The notes under the pieces were generated by a model. The model had not been told where the DNA came from. It did no database searches and saw only the letters and a program-made list of their open reading frames with translations. This document shows, one piece after another, positions 14,851-22,139 of a stretch of 64,000 nucleotides of DNA (position 1 is its first letter; each line of letters opens with the position of its first letter). Both the position numbers and the translations under genes were made by a program. This DNA comes from Palsa-504 sp963753195. Its GTDB lineage: Bacteria; Actinomycetota; Actinomycetes; Streptosporangiales; Streptosporangiaceae. Location of the stretch: contig CAVWBH010000009.1 in NCBI GenBank assembly GCA_963753195.1, forward strand, positions 1,178,001 through 1,242,000. Reading direction: 5' to 3'.

Positions 14851-17800
14851 ATGGGATCGCGCGGCCGGTCCATCCGGCTCCGGATTTATTTTCTCGTGGC
14901 GATTCCCCTGATCGCCCTGGTCGGGCTGCTCGCCTATATCGCGGGGACCCTGGTTAACAACGCGGTCAACCTGGACCGGGCACCCAGCCTGATCAACGCG
15001 ACCGGCATCCCGGCCGCCCGGTTCGGCACCTACGTACAGGCCGAGCGGGCGGCGGCGGTGGCCTACCTGTTCCGGCCCACGGCGGCCAACCTGCAGGCCT
15101 ACCAGGCCGCAGTGGCCAGCACCAACGCGCACGAGCCGGCCTTCAAGGCGGCGATGACCTCCGCCGGCACCGTCAGCAGCGAGACATCCGCCGAGGTCAC
15201 GGCGATCAACGCCGTCGACGGCGACCTGGGCAAGCTCACGCTGCTGCGCACCGGGGTCCAGGCCCGGGCGCTGAGCGCGCTGGACGCGCTTGCCGCTTAC
15301 AGCCAGGGGATCGCCGATCAGCAGAACCTGTTCCTGGTCGAGGCCAACAGCGAGTCCGGCAGCGGCCAGCTGGGCCAGGCCACCGGGCTGATCGCCATCA
15401 TCCAAGCCCGCGAACAGCTTTCCCAGGAGGATGCGCTGCTCGCCGGGATGCTGGCCGGCAAGCGGATCACGGCGGCGGACCGCCTCGCGTTCACCAACAT
15501 GGCCGCGGCCAGGCAGGCCGACGCGGCCAACGCGAACTTCCTGCTCAGCCCGGCGAACCGGGCCACCTACAACGCCGCGCTGGCCGGCTCCGCGGCCATG
15601 CAGCAGGATCTCACCAGCACCGAGCAGGCCGTCGCGGCGGGCACACCCGCCACCGGATTGCCGGTGAGCCAGGCCGGATGGAAGCAGCTGACGGGAACGC
15701 TGCTGCAGGATGAGTACAACGGCGGCGTGGCGGTCGCGGACGCCATCTTGGTCGCCGATCACCAGACCAGCCACGCGGCCTGGGTCAAGGTCGCCGTGAC
15801 CGGCGGCATCGTCGCACTCGGGCTGCTGATCACCATCCTGGTCAGCACCCTGATCGGGCGGGGCATCATCCGCGGCCTGCGCGATCTGGAACGGTCGGCC
15901 CGGACGCTGGCCGAGGAGCAGCTGCCAGACGTCGTGGCCCGGCTGCGGCGGGGCGAGGACGTGGACGTGGCGGCCGAGGCGCCGCCGCTGCGTACCGGCC
16001 CTGCTCCGGCCGGTCCCGGTCGGGTCGGCCCTGGTCGGGTCGGCCGGGATGAGATCGGCCGGGTCGGCCAGGCCTTCGACCAGGTCCGGCAGACCGCCAT
16101 CCGGGCCGCGGTGGACGAGGCCAGGCTGCGGCGGGGCCTCAACGACGTGTTCCGCAGCCTGGCCCGCCGCAGCCAGTCGCTGCTGCACCGCCAGCTGATC
16201 CTGCTTGACCAGATGGAAAGGCGGGCCAGCGACCCCGAGGCCCTGGACGACCTGTTCCGCCTTGATCACCTCACCACGCGCATGCGCCGCCACGCGGAGG
16301 GGCTGGTCATCCTGGCCGGCGCGGCGCCGAGCCGGGCCTGGAGCAGCCCGGTCCGGATGGTGGACGTGATGCGCGGTGCTATCGCCGAGGTCGAGGACTA
16401 CGCCCGGGTTTCGGTCGTGACCCGGAGCCAGGCCGCGCTGGCCGGATCGGCCGTGGCCGACGTCATCCACCTGCTGGCCGAGCTCGTCGAGAACGCCACC
16501 ACCTTGTCGCCGCCGTACACCTCGGTGCGGGTGTCCGGGGACTCGGTAGCCAACGGGTTCGCGATCGAGGTTGAGGACCGCGGGCTGGGGATGAGCCCGC
16601 AGCGCCTGGCCGAGCTCAACGAGCGGCTGGCCAGCCCGCCGGAGTTCAACCCGTCCGACAGCGAGCAGCTCGGCCTGTTCGTGGTCAGCCAGCTGGCCAA
16701 CCGGCACGGCATCCGGGTCACGCTGAAGGCCTCACCATACGGGGGCACGTCCGCCATCGTGCTCATCCCGGCTCACCTGGTGGTCACCGAGGAGGCGTTC
16801 CGGGCTGGGCTGCCAGGCGAGCAACCCGCCGCCATCGGCACCGGCCGGGATTCGCGGCCCGCCGTCAACGGGAATCAGCTGGTCCCGGGACAGGCGGGCC
16901 CGCGGCCGGTCAGGTCCGGCGGCATCCGCGGCCTGTCGGAACTGACCGGGGCACGGCCCCCGGAGGCTCCCGGAATCCACATCTCCGGACCGTTGCGGCG
17001 GGCGGACGCCGACGTCCCGGCGGCCTCCGGGTCGGCGCCAGGAGACCGGGAAGACCGCGGGTCCGACAGGCTCGACAGGACTGACGAGCCCGGCGCCGGG
17101 CCCGCGAACGGCGCCGGCGCGGCGGGCTTCGACGTGTTCACGCCGATGCGGCGCGGACCGGAGGCCGCGGACCGGCCGGCTCCGCAGGACGGCGGGCCCG
17201 CACCGGATGCTGCCGGTCCCCGGGCCCCCGCGGCCGCTACGGAGGCGGGGGCGCCGGCCGCGTCGTACGTCAACGCCCCGACGTACCAGGGCTCCCCGCC
17301 GTACCCCGGTGCGGGCACCGGGTCCTATCCGCATCAGCCGGCGCCGTTCCCCGGATGGGGCGCCCCCCCGGTCGGCCCTTCGGGCCCGCCGGCCCGGATG
17401 CCGCCGGTGGCCGCACCCCGGACTGGGACCGCATCCGTGCCGCCTTGGGAGCTGCCCGGCCAGACCGGATCGCAGTCGCCCGCGGCGGGGACGGACGACG
17501 AGGCGAACGGCCTGCCGCGGCGGGTCAGGCAGGCCAGCCTGGCTCCCCAGCTGCGCGACAACCCGCCGGGCCGCACCTCGGCGGCCGGGGGCGGCTTCGA
17601 GGCGAGCGGGCCGACGCCGGAGGAACTCCGCAAGACCATGGCGGCGCTTCAGCGCGGCTGGCAGGAGGGCCGGTCGCAGCCGATGAGCACCCCGGCCCCG
17701 GGCGACCCCCTGGCCGGGCCGGCCGGGCAGGGGCCGCAGGCCGGGCAGGGGCCGCAGGCCGGGCAGGGGCCGCAGGCCGGTCCCGGGGCGCCGGAGGGTG

Positions 17801-17859
17801 CCACCAGTGAGCGAAGGCAAGCCGCGCACGAGCCGCCGGGAGGATCCGATGGAACCTGA
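14851..17859 (+). CDS. cvnA: conservon sensor kinase-like protein CvnA (NIT-HAMP-HATPase)
   Basis: About 1002 residues from ATG 14851 behind AGGGAG. A membrane helix at about 11-32, a periplasmic nitrate/nitrite-sensor-like (NIT) helical domain to about 305, a second helix at about 312-334, a HAMP segment, a dimerisation helix (RRSQSLLHRQLILLDQMERR, about 436-455) and a HATPase domain (ELVENATTLSPP near 543, VEDRGLGMS near 573). The last 350 residues are Pro/Gly/Ala-rich and disordered, with three GQGPQA repeats. In the S. coelicolor model the four Cvn proteins form a membrane complex like a eukaryotic GPCR system. Signal unknown. Confidence 0.88.
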   Translation: MGSRGRSIRLRIYFLVAIPLIALVGLLAYIAGTLVNNAVNLDRAPSLINATGIPAARFGTYVQAERAAAVAYLFRPTAANLQAYQAAVASTNAHEPAFKAAMTSAGTVSSETSAEVTAINAVDGDLGKLTLLRTGVQARALSALDALAAYSQGIADQQNLFLVEANSESGSGQLGQATGLIAIIQAREQLSQEDALLAGMLAGKRITAADRLAFTNMAAARQADAANANFLLSPANRATYNAALAGSAAMQQDLTSTEQAVAAGTPATGLPVSQAGWKQLTGTLLQDEYNGGVAVADAILVADHQTSHAAWVKVAVTGGIVALGLLITILVSTLIGRGIIRGLRDLERSARTLAEEQLPDVVARLRRGEDVDVAAEAPPLRTGPAPAGPGRVGPGRVGRDEIGRVGQAFDQVRQTAIRAAVDEARLRRGLNDVFRSLARRSQSLLHRQLILLDQMERRASDPEALDDLFRLDHLTTRMRRHAEGLVILAGAAPSRAWSSPVRMVDVMRGAIAEVEDYARVSVVTRSQAALAGSAVADVIHLLAELVENATTLSPPYTSVRVSGDSVANGFAIEVEDRGLGMSPQRLAELNERLASPPEFNPSDSEQLGLFVVSQLANRHGIRVTLKASPYGGTSAIVLIPAHLVVTEEAFRAGLPGEQPAAIGTGRDSRPAVNGNQLVPGQAGPRPVRSGGIRGLSELTGARPPEAPGIHISGPLRRADADVPAASGSAPGDREDRGSDRLDRTDEPGAGPANGAGAAGFDVFTPMRRGPEAADRPAPQDGGPAPDAAGPRAPAAATEAGAPAASYVNAPTYQGSPPYPGAGTGSYPHQPAPFPGWGAPPVGPSGPPARMPPVAAPRTGTASVPPWELPGQTGSQSPAAGTDDEANGLPRRVRQASLAPQLRDNPPGRTSAAGGGFEASGPTPEELRKTMAALQRGWQEGRSQPMSTPAPGDPLAGPAGQGPQAGQGPQAGQGPQAGPGAPEGATSERRQAAHEPPGGSDGT
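17725..17778 (+). repeat. three tandem 18-bp units in cvnA
   Basis: GGGCAGGGGCCGCAGGCC three times without a mismatch, coding the repeated GQGPQA hexapeptide in the disordered tail of CvnA. Length variation here would not disturb the frame. Confidence 0.85.
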
Positions 17860-18277
17860 GGTCGGCACGCCGGGCAGGCCCGGCCACCTCGACTGGCTGC
17901 TGGATGATCTGGTGCGGCGGGTCGCGCACCTGACCAAGGCCGTCATCCTGTCGCAGGACGGGATCACGCTGGGTGCGTCGGACACGCTCGAACGCGACGA
18001 TGCGGAGCACCTGGCCGCGCTGGCGGCCGGGTTCCAGTCGCTGGCCCGGGGGGCCGGGCGGCGCTTCGGCGGCGGCACGCCCCGGCAGGTCATCATCGAG
18101 ATGGAGTCGGGTTTCCTGCTGGTCAGCGCGGCCGGGCACGGAACGTGCCTGGCGGTTATCACCGGGCCGGGCGCCGACCTCGGCCTGGTCGCCTACGAGA
18201 TGGCCCTCCTGGTCAAACGCTCCGGCGAGCACATCCGGGTCAACGCGCGTACCGCCGCGCTGCCCGGCTTGGCCTAA
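17849..18277 (+). CDS. cvnB: conservon roadblock/LC7 protein CvnB
   Basis: 142 residues. ATG 17849 has GGGAGG 5 bases before it and overlaps the end of cvnA by 11 bases. The roadblock fold is seen in LDWLLDDLVRRVAHLTKAVILSQDGITLG, then EHLAALAAGFQSLARG and a GFLLVSAAGHGTCLAVI strand pair, ending with LGLVAYEMALLVKR. In conservons this protein dimerises and is thought to regulate the GTPase CvnD in place of a GAP/GEF. Confidence 0.9.
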   Translation: MEPEVGTPGRPGHLDWLLDDLVRRVAHLTKAVILSQDGITLGASDTLERDDAEHLAALAAGFQSLARGAGRRFGGGTPRQVIIEMESGFLLVSAAGHGTCLAVITGPGADLGLVAYEMALLVKRSGEHIRVNARTAALPGLA

Positions 18278-18285
18278 GAGGCGCC

Positions 18286-18660
18286 ATGCCGTCTGACGAT
18301 GAAGTGTGGCTGGACGCTGAGGCCGGGCCGGTGGTCCGGCCTTACGCCCTGACCCAGGGCCGGACGAGGCACGCCGGCGAGTCGTTCGATCTGGTCGCCA
18401 CCGTGCTGGCCACCAGCTACGTCTCCGGTGACCTAGCCGCCCTGGCGCCGGAGCACGTCAGCGTCCTCCAGCTGGCCCGGACGCCGACCACGGTGGCGGA
18501 CATCGCCTCGGACCTCGACCTCCCGCTGGGGGTAGTCCGGGTCATTCTGGCCGACCTGCGGGAATTCGGCCTGGTCGTGATCAGCACCCCGGTGGTGCTG
18601 GCTGAGCGGGTCGACAAGCACACGCTGAGGGAGGTGCTCCATGGACTCCGGGGTCTATGA
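18286..18660 (+). CDS. cvnC: conservon DUF742 protein CvnC
   Basis: 124 residues from ATG 18286, 8 bases after cvnB. DUF742 signature: VVRPYALTQGRTR near the N-terminus, SVLQLARTPTTVADIASDLDLPLGVVRVILADLREFGLV (winged-helix-like) in the centre. The end overlaps the start of cvnD by 20 bases. Likely couples the sensor kinase to the GTPase; precise biochemistry unknown. Confidence 0.9.
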   Translation: MPSDDEVWLDAEAGPVVRPYALTQGRTRHAGESFDLVATVLATSYVSGDLAALAPEHVSVLQLARTPTTVADIASDLDLPLGVVRVILADLREFGLVVISTPVVLAERVDKHTLREVLHGLRGL

Positions 18661-19246
18661 TCCCGCCGGCGGCAGCCGCCAGTACCGCGCGATCAAGATC
18701 CTGCTGGCCGGCGGCTTCGGCGTGGGCAAGACCACGCTCGTCGGCGCGGTGAGCGAGATCAGGCCGCTGCGGACCGAGGAGCCGCTGACCGAGGGCAGCC
18801 TCCGCACGGACAGCACGGCCGGCGTGGCGGGCAAGACCACCACGACGGTGGCGATGGACTTCGGCCGGATCAGCCTGCGCAGCGATCTGGTGCTCTACCT
18901 GTTCGGCACGCCGGGCCAGCAGCGGTTCTGGTTCATGTGGGACGAGCTGGCCATCGGCGCGCTCGGCGCCGTGGTGCTGGCCGACACGCGGCGGCTGGCC
19001 GACAGCTTTCCGGCCATCGACTACTTCGAGCGCAGGCAGATACCGTTCATCGTGGCCCTGAACTGCTTCGATGGTGCCCGTGTGTACGACCCGGAGGATG
19101 TCAGGCTGGCCCTGGACCTCGAGCCCGGCCTGCCCATCATCCAGTGCGACGCGCGCAGCAAGGAGTCGGCCAAGGAAGTGCTGATCACGCTGGTCGAACA
19201 CGTGCTGATGACCGCGTCGGAGGAGCCCCTATCAGGGATCGCGTAG
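18641..19246 (+). CDS. cvnD: conservon Ras-like GTPase CvnD
   Basis: 201 residues. G1 loop GGFGVGKTT near 25-33, switch/G3 region LFGTPGQQRFWFMWDE, and ALNCFDG at the place of the NKxD base-specificity motif. Belongs to the prokaryotic MglA/Cvn small-GTPase family. Last gene of the conservon. It converges with the ATP-binding protein gene, their 3' ends overlapping by 15 bases (19232-19246). No cytochrome P450 follows, unlike in some conservons. Confidence 0.9.
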   Translation: MDSGVYDPAGGSRQYRAIKILLAGGFGVGKTTLVGAVSEIRPLRTEEPLTEGSLRTDSTAGVAGKTTTTVAMDFGRISLRSDLVLYLFGTPGQQRFWFMWDELAIGALGAVVLADTRRLADSFPAIDYFERRQIPFIVALNCFDGARVYDPEDVRLALDLEPGLPIIQCDARSKESAKEVLITLVEHVLMTASEEPLSGIA

Positions 19247-19885
19247 CACGGCCCAGACCGCCTTGCCGTGGCCGGCGATGGGGCTCCAGCCCCAGACGTG
19301 GCTGAGCGCGCCGACGATCTGCAGGCCGCGGCCGCTCTCCCCGCCCCAGTCGGGCCGCCGGGGCATCGGTGTCTCGTTCCCGGGATCGACGACGGCCAGC
19401 ATGACCTCGCCCGCCCGCCTGAGCATGCACAGCCGCAGCACCGAGGCGCCTGCGTTGCCGTACGGCAGCCCGGCCCTGGTCCCGTGCAGGACGGCGTTCA
19501 CGACGAGTTCGTCGACGATCACTTCCGCGTCGTCGGCCAGCGCCTCCAGGCCCCAGCAGGTCAGGAGCTCCCGGACGAAATGCCGGGCGGTCCTGGCCTC
19601 CTCCGGCCGGGCGCTGAGCGCCCGGGTCGTGACCGCGGGGGTCTCCCACCACGCGGACGGGACCGGCAGCAGCCGCGGCATCCCGTCGGATACCGGCGGC
19701 CAAGAGGCGGAACCTATTTCCTCGTCGTCATCCCCGCTACCGGTCGCGACACTGAGATGCGCCAACGCAACAGCTTCCTGCTTGTCATAGGGCAGAACGC
19801 CTTGCCCATCACCTGTGTTAACTGCGTGCCTCGAAGACATGCTGCCTGATATATTGTGCAAATGCAAGGCCAGATGCACGTTCAT
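19232..19885 (-). CDS. HATPase_c anti-sigma-like ATP-binding protein
   Basis: Up to 217 residues; the start could be later (ATG at 19840), as no strong ribosome site is seen. After about 85 poorly conserved residues come ARHFVRELLTCWG, VIVDELVVNAVLHG (N box), VMLAVVDPGNETP (G1) and GESGRGLQIVGALSHVWGW (G2). This is the RsbW/SpoIIAB-like fold found with whiJ/abaA-type clusters, where such proteins accompany DUF397 and XRE partners. Its divergent neighbours are DUF397 and XRE/DUF5753, so a regulatory set is likely. Confidence 0.8.
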   Translation of the reverse strand: MNVHLALHLHNISGSMSSRHAVNTGDGQGVLPYDKQEAVALAHLSVATGSGDDDEEIGSASWPPVSDGMPRLLPVPSAWWETPAVTTRALSARPEEARTARHFVRELLTCWGLEALADDAEVIVDELVVNAVLHGTRAGLPYGNAGASVLRLCMLRRAGEVMLAVVDPGNETPMPRRPDWGGESGRGLQIVGALSHVWGWSPIAGHGKAVWAVLRDP

Positions 19886-20037
19886 TTGCTCTGTGCACAG
19901 GTCTCCTAACAGTCACACGGGGTTCATCAGGCAGCTGAAACGGCTTCGGCGCTCGCCCGCCACTCGCCAACTGTAGATCACAACGGGTGGAAGCCGGCGA
20001 GGTACCGGCCTGTTAACGCTGCCGGAAGGGGATACAG
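19886..20037. promoter_or_regulatory. divergent promoter region of the abaA/whiJ-like cluster
   Basis: 152 bases between the minus-strand ATPase gene and plus-strand DUF397. It is less GC-rich than its surroundings and must carry promoters for both directions. I could not pick reliable -10/-35 boxes. Confidence 0.35.
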
Positions 20038-20283
20038 ATGGTCACGACCTACAACGGCATGCCCGCAGGCGACCTGGCGGATGCCCGCTGGCTGAAGAGC
20101 CAGCACAGCAACCCCAACGGCGCCTGCGTGGAGCTGGCCCCGCTGCCGAGCGGCGAGATCGCCATGCGGAACTCGCGTTTCCCAGCAGGCCCCGCGCTGG
20201 TCTACACTCAGGCGGAAATCACCGCATTCCTGGCGGGCGCCAAGGATGGCGAATTCGACCACATCCTGCGCGAGGCGGATTAG
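20038..20283 (+). CDS. DUF397 small protein
   Basis: 81 residues behind GGAAGGGG. DUF397 signature: ARWLKSQHSNPNGACVELAPLPSGEIAMRNSRFP, with the W-KS, G-x-CVE and xRxS elements, then LVYTQAEITAFLAGAKDGEFD. These small proteins pair with XRE/DUF5753 regulators (WhiJ, AbaA, Scr1/Scr2 type) and modulate them. The XRE partner starts 208 bases downstream on the same strand. Confidence 0.9.
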   Translation: MVTTYNGMPAGDLADARWLKSQHSNPNGACVELAPLPSGEIAMRNSRFPAGPALVYTQAEITAFLAGAKDGEFDHILREAD

Positions 20284-20491
20284 GCAACCCGCCAGCAGCA
20301 GAGTGGCCGGCAGGCCTGCGGCAGTATGTCGGCGAGGCGCTGGCCGATGCGTCTCTCATGACCTGCGGGAACACGGAGAGAAATCAGGCTTATGTCGAAT
20401 TGTCACACAAGCCCCTTCCGCAGGCATGAGGTCACATGCGAGACTGGTCCACACTCCGTCGGCCATGACTGAAATGACGCGAGGAGTGCAG

Positions 20492-21394
20492 ATGGTCTCT
20501 TCCGAAGACGCGGCCTGGGATATCCCGCCCAGTGTCTTCGGCACGCGCGCGGGCGGGCCGACGGTCAAGCGCCTGGTGCTCGGCGCCCAGCTGCACCGGC
20601 TGCGGGAGTCGCGCAAGATCAGCGCGGAACGGGCCGCCGACGCCATCCGCGGGTCCCACTCCAAGATCAGCCGGATGGAGCACGGGCGGGTCGGCTTCAA
20701 GCTGCGTGACGTGAGCGACCTGCTGACGCTCTACGGCGTGACCGACCCGGAGCAGCGCGGTGCGCTGCTCAACCTGACCCGGGAAGCCAACACGCCCGGC
20801 TGGTGGCACGCCTACTCCGATGTCCTGCCCACCTGGGTGGAACCCTACGTGGGGCTTGAGGCCGCGGCGTCGGTGATCCGTACCTATGAGGTCCAGTTCG
20901 TCCCGGGCCTGCTGCAGACGGAGGAATACGCGCGTGCGCTGATCCGCCTCGGCTCAGCGGTCAGCGAAGACGAGGTGGACCGCCGGGCCGAGCTGAGGGT
21001 CAGCCGCCAGGAGGTCCTGCGCAGCCCGAGCCCGCCGCAGCTGTGGGCCGTCGTCGACGAGGGCGCGCTGCGCCGCCCGGTCGGCAGCCGGGAGGTCGCG
21101 CGCCGCCAGCTCGAGCAGCTGATGACGATGGCCGAGCACCCCGCGGTTACCTTGCAGATCCTGCCGTTCACGGCGGGGCCGCATTCGGCCATGGGCGGGC
21201 CGTTCACCATCCTGCGGTTCGCCGAGCCGGACCTGAACGACGTCGTGTACATCGAGCAGCTGACCAGTGCGCTGTATCTGGACAAGCCGTCCGAGGTGGA
21301 CAGCTACCTGGAGGTCATGGAGCAGCTGTGCCTGCAGGCCGATCCCGCGGGCAGCACCACCGAACTGCTCAGCCGCATCCTCGGCGAGATCTGA
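20492..21394 (+). CDS. XRE-family regulator with DUF5753 (WhiJ/AbaA-like)
   Basis: ATG 20492 is chosen for the GAGGAG 5 bases upstream; in-frame ATGs at 20465 and 20474 are less well placed. About 300 residues. Helix-turn-helix at about 23-75 (LGAQLHRLRESRKISAERAA, GSHSKISRMEHGRVGFKLRDVSDLLTLYG). DUF5753 follows, with VRTYEVQFVPGLLQTEEYARAL-type text, VDEGALRRPVGS, LQILPFTAGPHSAMGGPFTILRF and VYIEQLTSALYLDK. Such proteins repress or activate developmental and antibiotic genes together with a DUF397 partner. Confidence 0.92.
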   Translation: MVSSEDAAWDIPPSVFGTRAGGPTVKRLVLGAQLHRLRESRKISAERAADAIRGSHSKISRMEHGRVGFKLRDVSDLLTLYGVTDPEQRGALLNLTREANTPGWWHAYSDVLPTWVEPYVGLEAAASVIRTYEVQFVPGLLQTEEYARALIRLGSAVSEDEVDRRAELRVSRQEVLRSPSPPQLWAVVDEGALRRPVGSREVARRQLEQLMTMAEHPAVTLQILPFTAGPHSAMGGPFTILRFAEPDLNDVVYIEQLTSALYLDKPSEVDSYLEVMEQLCLQADPAGSTTELLSRILGEI

Positions 21395-21407
21395 GGGCCG
21401 TCGCGCC

Positions 21408-22139
21408 TCAGCGGCCCGGGACCCGCGGGATCTCGGCCTTCGGGTAGTTGTCGATGGGCAGCAAGCCGACCGTCTCGCGCGTGCCGTACCAGTGCAGGAG
21501 CCATTGTCCCGCCGGGTCGGCGGCCAGCGGCCAGTCATCACCCTCCCCCGAAGCGGCGAAGTACTCCCTGAGGAAGGCCGCGATCGTCGGCCCCGGCAGC
21601 GAGGTCTGGCCGGCGCCGTTCAGGACGGCCAGGAACATGTCGTACACCCGCTGCTTGCCCTCCCCGTCGAGCCGCGGCTGGAAGTACGGTCCGACCACCA
21701 GCTGGGTCTGGTGCCGCGCATAGAAGGTAATGCGCCGGTCCGGGTCGATGCCGCCCGACGCCGGGTGGTAGCGCGGATCGTCAATCTCGGCCAGCACGAG
21801 CGTGAGCCCGGCCTGGCCGTACCACTCCCGACGTGCCGCCTCGAGCAGCATCCCGCCGACACCGCGGCTGCGCAGGTCGGCCCTGACCGCGATATAGCCG
21901 ATCAGGAGGACACCGGATTCCGGGTAGGGATAGCCCAGGACGCAGCCGGCCGGCGTGTCACCGTCCAGCGCGCACAGCCCCCAGCATTCGTAGCTGCCGC
22001 CCTCGGTCAGCCCGTCGAGGACGACGTCCAGCGGGTCGAGTTCGTTCGGTTCGAATGACGGTTCAAGAATGTCCCGGTAAACGGCCTCGATGAGGCTCGT
22101 GTCTGTGCTGGTCCGCAGGTTCCGTATCTGAGTGCTCAT
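21408..22139 (-). CDS. GNAT-family N-acetyltransferase-like protein, 243 aa
   Basis: ATG 22139 with GGAAGG 6 bases upstream. The N-terminal 115 residues read as a GNAT fold: LIEAVYRDILEPSFEPNEL, CALDGDTPAGCVLGYPY, VLLIGYIAVRADLRSRGVGGMLL (acetyl-CoA R/Q-x-x-G-x-G/A-like loop as RSRGVGG). The C-terminal half (HQTQLVVGPYFQPRLD, QWLLHWYGTRETVG) is a second domain. Its first 77 bases lie inside the end of the 834-aa gene, in another frame, so the pair is tightly coupled. Substrate unknown. Confidence 0.78.
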   Translation of the reverse strand: MSTQIRNLRTSTDTSLIEAVYRDILEPSFEPNELDPLDVVLDGLTEGGSYECWGLCALDGDTPAGCVLGYPYPESGVLLIGYIAVRADLRSRGVGGMLLEAARREWYGQAGLTLVLAEIDDPRYHPASGGIDPDRRITFYARHQTQLVVGPYFQPRLDGEGKQRVYDMFLAVLNGAGQTSLPGPTIAAFLREYFAASGEGDDWPLAADPAGQWLLHWYGTRETVGLLPIDNYPKAEIPRVPGR

